This document shows positions 8,437-10,180 of a DNA stretch of 10,180 bases, piece after piece. Both the position numbers and the translations under genes were made by a program. This DNA is from Beroe ovata. Taxonomy: Eukaryota > Ctenophora > Nuda > Beroida > Beroidae. The DNA is taken from assembly GCA_946803715.1 (NCBI GenBank), contig CAMPET010000104.1, forward strand, positions 226,717-236,896. The letters are read 5' to 3'. The notes under the pieces are model-generated. The model was not told the origin of the DNA and did not search any database. It saw only the letters and a list, made by a program, of their open reading frames with translations. The first letter of the stretch is position 1; each line of letters opens with the position of its first letter.

Positions 8437-10036
8437 TCTATGTCTATGTCGATGAANGTGTGTGTGTGTGTGTGTGTGAGTGTGTGTCTGTGTGATTGTG
8501 CGTGTGATTGTGCGTGTGTTAATGCGCCTCACGACGTGTAAATTTGAGACTCCACACTTAAAAATAATGTTACCAATCCTGACTTGTATTCCTTGTCAGG
8601 AATGCTCGGTATTTTGCGAGATGTTACTGGCAGTTTTTAACGAGGAAATGGTCGTTATCGGACGAACCAATAACAACCACCTCTTTATGGACACTCGACT
8701 GTGGAGTTACGATTGCACTTCCTTCTCACTCCACAAGTAACTCTCTGAATTCCTATCATGATGTATCCACCTGTTTTAATAGGAACAATCAATTCAGATA
8801 GATATGTTGAGATTATTGAGATAAAAAACCAATCCCTCGTGATCGAAGTTCCAGTATCTCCTCTTCTCACCCTTTAGTCACGATTTCCCTCACCAGGACC
8901 CACCTTCTCCTGACATCCAACTCTCACACCCTCACCTGTGTGGACCTCAACCAGCCGAGTCGTGTAGCAAGGAACACGGAGGGAGTGGTCGACACTGGAG
9001 TGAGTTGATATCGGACAGTCACGAGATTAAATCATTTAATAATAACTCCATTGATAAAAATAGTATACTATCGAGCCCAATCTCCGGATTACGTATTGTT
9101 CGAGGGAGGGGCTGAGCTTTCCACTTCTTCGCAGCATGGGAATTTCTTGGGAAGTTGTTTTCCGATAATCCTCTCCCCCCCCCCAGATCCGGACACTGGA
9201 GCGAGGTTCCCGCCTCGTGATATCGGATCCCAACACATCACGGGTCATACTTCAGATGCCACGGGGTAACCTCGAGCTGATACATCCTCGACCACTACTC
9301 CTGACATACCTCGCTAAACTCATCGATAACATCCAGGTAAAGACTCTTTCATACCGTCTTGCTCCCCTTGTACCCCCCCCCTCGTGGCAGCTCCGGCTGT
9401 CTAGAGCCAGGCAGTACCCCCCATGGGGATACTCCTTATGTGGGCCCTTCGGGTTCAGGCTATCTTCATGTATATCCAGGTAAAGACTCTTCTTCACGAT
9501 TTCATTCCTTGGTTCCTTCGTATATTCATATCGTTCGTCAATTCAAACGAGGAGAAATCACAAGTGTTTTGGCTTAGAGACAAAATGAAAGACGAACGGC
9601 GTACGCTATATTGTATAGATTAAGTGAAGAAAAATTTAAGTATTTATAGTAGAGCAATTTCACTCTCAATATCATAAATTTTCCCATCAATGAACCTCCA
9701 TTCCAGTACGGAAAGGTGTTTGAAGCAGTGAGGAAACATCGAGTCAACATGAACTTCATATTCGACTACCATCCCGAACAGTTCCTTGCCAAACTTTCCG
9801 GTAAAACTATTGCTGTTCATTTCAACTGGTCGTTTGAAAATATTTCAGAGGGTCAGCAAAGAGGGGCTGAGGGGTCAGTAGGGGGTCATTGATATACATT
9901 CGACCTTTCAACTCATGGAAACTCGTCATTTGAATTTTTTTCCTTTATCAGATGTACTGAAAGAGGCATCAGCTCAACATATGGAGCTGTTCATCGCTGA
10001 ACTCAGTGATGAGGACACTACACTTGCTATGTACAG
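4804..10036 (+). CDS. ELP1: ELP1 (IKBKAP) homologue, Elongator scaffold subunit, 5' part, 17 exons, continues past window
   Basis: Elp1 is the scaffold of the Elongator complex (with Elp2/Elp3), which in the cytoplasm installs the carboxymethyl-type modification on wobble U34 of tRNAs. Exons read by frame and homology: 4804-4944, 5023-5163, 5252-5330, 5423-5511, 5886-6073, 6151-6286, 6471-6650, 6795-6886, 6979-7054, 7344-7516, 7645-7828, 8028-8207, 8600-8736, 8897-8999, 9187-9336, 9707-9800, 9952-10036. All introns are GT-AG and phases join throughout, giving about 742 residues of a protein usually near 1,300. Recognisable blocks are MRSL at the start (human MRNL), VGWGSKETQFHGSEG (151-165), SWRGDGQYFAVS (191-202), MERNGLRHGEF, MWDPLDENRFHL, IPPPMSY, and VILQMPRGNLE (653-663). 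They span the two beta-propellers and, from about 665, the start of the alpha-solenoid. The start is supported by an in-frame TGA at 4798-4800. No stop or frameshift is present, so it appears intact. The weakest parts are exons 10-11, where similarity is low. Confidence 0.95.
6151..6160 (+). promoter_or_regulatory. tandem in-frame splice acceptors at ELP1 exon 6
   Basis: Two CAG acceptors lie 9 bases apart, ending at 6150 and 6159. Both keep the reading frame with exon 5. The first yields ...EYRVIRMW and the second ...EYRMW, a three-residue difference (Val-Ile-Arg). Comparison with the human sequence (RKVRVW) favours the first, used in the gene model, but both may be spliced. Confidence 0.55.
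6693..6794. repeat. 21-bp minisatellite abutting the exon 8 acceptor
   Basis: A unit of 21 bases, built on CATCATTGACACACCAC followed by TTCT or TACT, is repeated about four times (roughly 6709-6791) after a diverged copy at its left. The last unit passes directly into TCAG, the 3' splice site of ELP1 exon 8 at 6794. The repeats fill most of the 144-bp intron 7. The 21-base period (seven codons) keeps frames open on both strands, which creates spurious reading frames here. Confidence 0.9.
7841..7953. repeat. TTGACACCAC-type degenerate tandem repeat in ELP1 intron 11
   Basis: The word TTGACACCACTTTT or CTGACACCACTTTT occurs three times (about 7841, 7876 and 7934), alternating with GACACCAGTGTCT (two copies). 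GACACCAGTGTC is itself a near-palindrome. The array begins just inside the donor of exon 11 and occupies over half the intron. It shares its core with the repeats at 1483-1635 and 6693-6794. Confidence 0.8.
8369..8478. repeat. (TG)n microsatellite in ELP1 intron 12
   Basis: A pure TG run of 33 units spans 8369-8434, followed by a short TCTATG/TCGATG interruption, an N at 8457 and a second TG run to 8478; imperfect GT-rich sequence continues to about 8520. This is a typical polymorphic animal microsatellite. Apparent Cys-Val or His-Thr reading frames across it are artefacts of the repeat. Confidence 0.97.
9331..9492 (+). repeat. duplicated splice-donor segment after ELP1 exon 15
   Basis: ATCCAGGTAAAGACTCTT, which includes the exon 15 donor, occurs at 9331-9348 and again at 9474-9491. 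The first copy gives the correct phase 0 junction to exon 16. The frame stays open between the copies, but splicing from the second GTAAAG would add 143 bases and shift the frame. The intervening sequence includes runs of C (9376-9383) with no visible coding conservation. Confidence 0.8.
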
Positions 10037-10042
10037 GTAACA

Positions 10043-10180
10043 CAGTGTGCGAATAACAGTGCTCTATAGTGGTTAGTGGCACTGCAGTGTGCGAATAACA
10101 GTGCTCTCTAGTGGTTAGTGGCACTGCAGTGTGCGAATAACAGTGCTCTCTAGTGGTTAGTGGCACTGCAGTGTGCGAAT
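10043..10180. repeat. 42-bp tandem repeat, truncated by window end
   Basis: Units start at 10043, 10085, 10127 and 10169 with CAGTGTGCGAATAACAGTGC and end GGTTAGTGGCACTG; only one base differs (CTATAG versus CTCTAG) between the full copies. The array begins six bases after the ELP1 exon 17 donor and continues beyond the window, so copy number is unknown. Near-identity of the units suggests recent amplification. Open frames on the minus strand here merely reflect the 42-base (14-codon) period. Confidence 0.95.

Noticed and set aside
8347-8541. Cys-Val and Thr-His repeat reading frames
   Set aside because: These are translations of a TG microsatellite inside an intron.
9969-10166. Minus-strand frame with 14-residue repeats
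   Set aside because: It is the 42-bp intronic array read on the opposite strand to ELP1 exon 17.
1-10180. tRNA, rRNA, CRISPR or prokaryotic operon features
   Set aside because: I looked for cloverleaf-like tRNA arms, regularly spaced direct repeats with unique spacers, and ribosome-binding-site-preceded frames. None was found; the tandem arrays have no spacers.

Overview
The window looks like a compact animal (metazoan) genome, probably an invertebrate. The evidence is a many-exon gene with short GT-AG introns (77-392 bp), AT-rich intergenic DNA full of micro- and minisatellites, a TTAGGG/CCCTAA telomere-type motif inside the sequence, and a clear homologue of a conserved eukaryotic protein. 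Two single N bases mark assembly or sequencing uncertainty. I see no bacterial, viral or CRISPR features, and I do not try to name the species.

Layout, left to right. Positions 1-1666 are intergenic: AT-rich, with short direct repeats (960-1001, 1180-1259), a small inverted repeat (1343-1394) and a GACACCAC-rich stretch (about 1480-1640). Positions 1667-2722 hold a probable three-exon plus-strand gene for a small protein of about 230 residues. It has a Gln/Leu-rich coiled coil followed by a globular domain I do not recognise. The intron before its last exon is a 14-bp tandem array with an N next to the splice acceptor. Positions 2723-4803 are intergenic. About 2970-3800 in this stretch is a CG-rich island packed with inverted repeats, a telomere-like hairpin and CGCG palindromes, and looks like a foldback/MITE-type element or a cluster of them.

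Positions 4804-10036 carry the 5' part of an ELP1 (IKBKAP/IKAP) homologue on the plus strand. I trace 17 exons covering about 742 residues: both N-terminal beta-propellers and the start of the C-terminal alpha-solenoid. The gene runs off the right edge. Its introns hold a 21-bp minisatellite, a GT microsatellite and a 42-bp tandem repeat that is cut by the window end.

ELP1 is the scaffold of the Elongator complex, which modifies wobble uridines of tRNA. Nothing links the upstream small gene to it functionally. The most unusual features are in the non-coding DNA: tandem repeats and a recurring TGACACC motif that abut splice acceptors, a duplicated splice donor, in-frame tandem acceptors, and the foldback element. 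I did not find evidence of a new multi-gene system.
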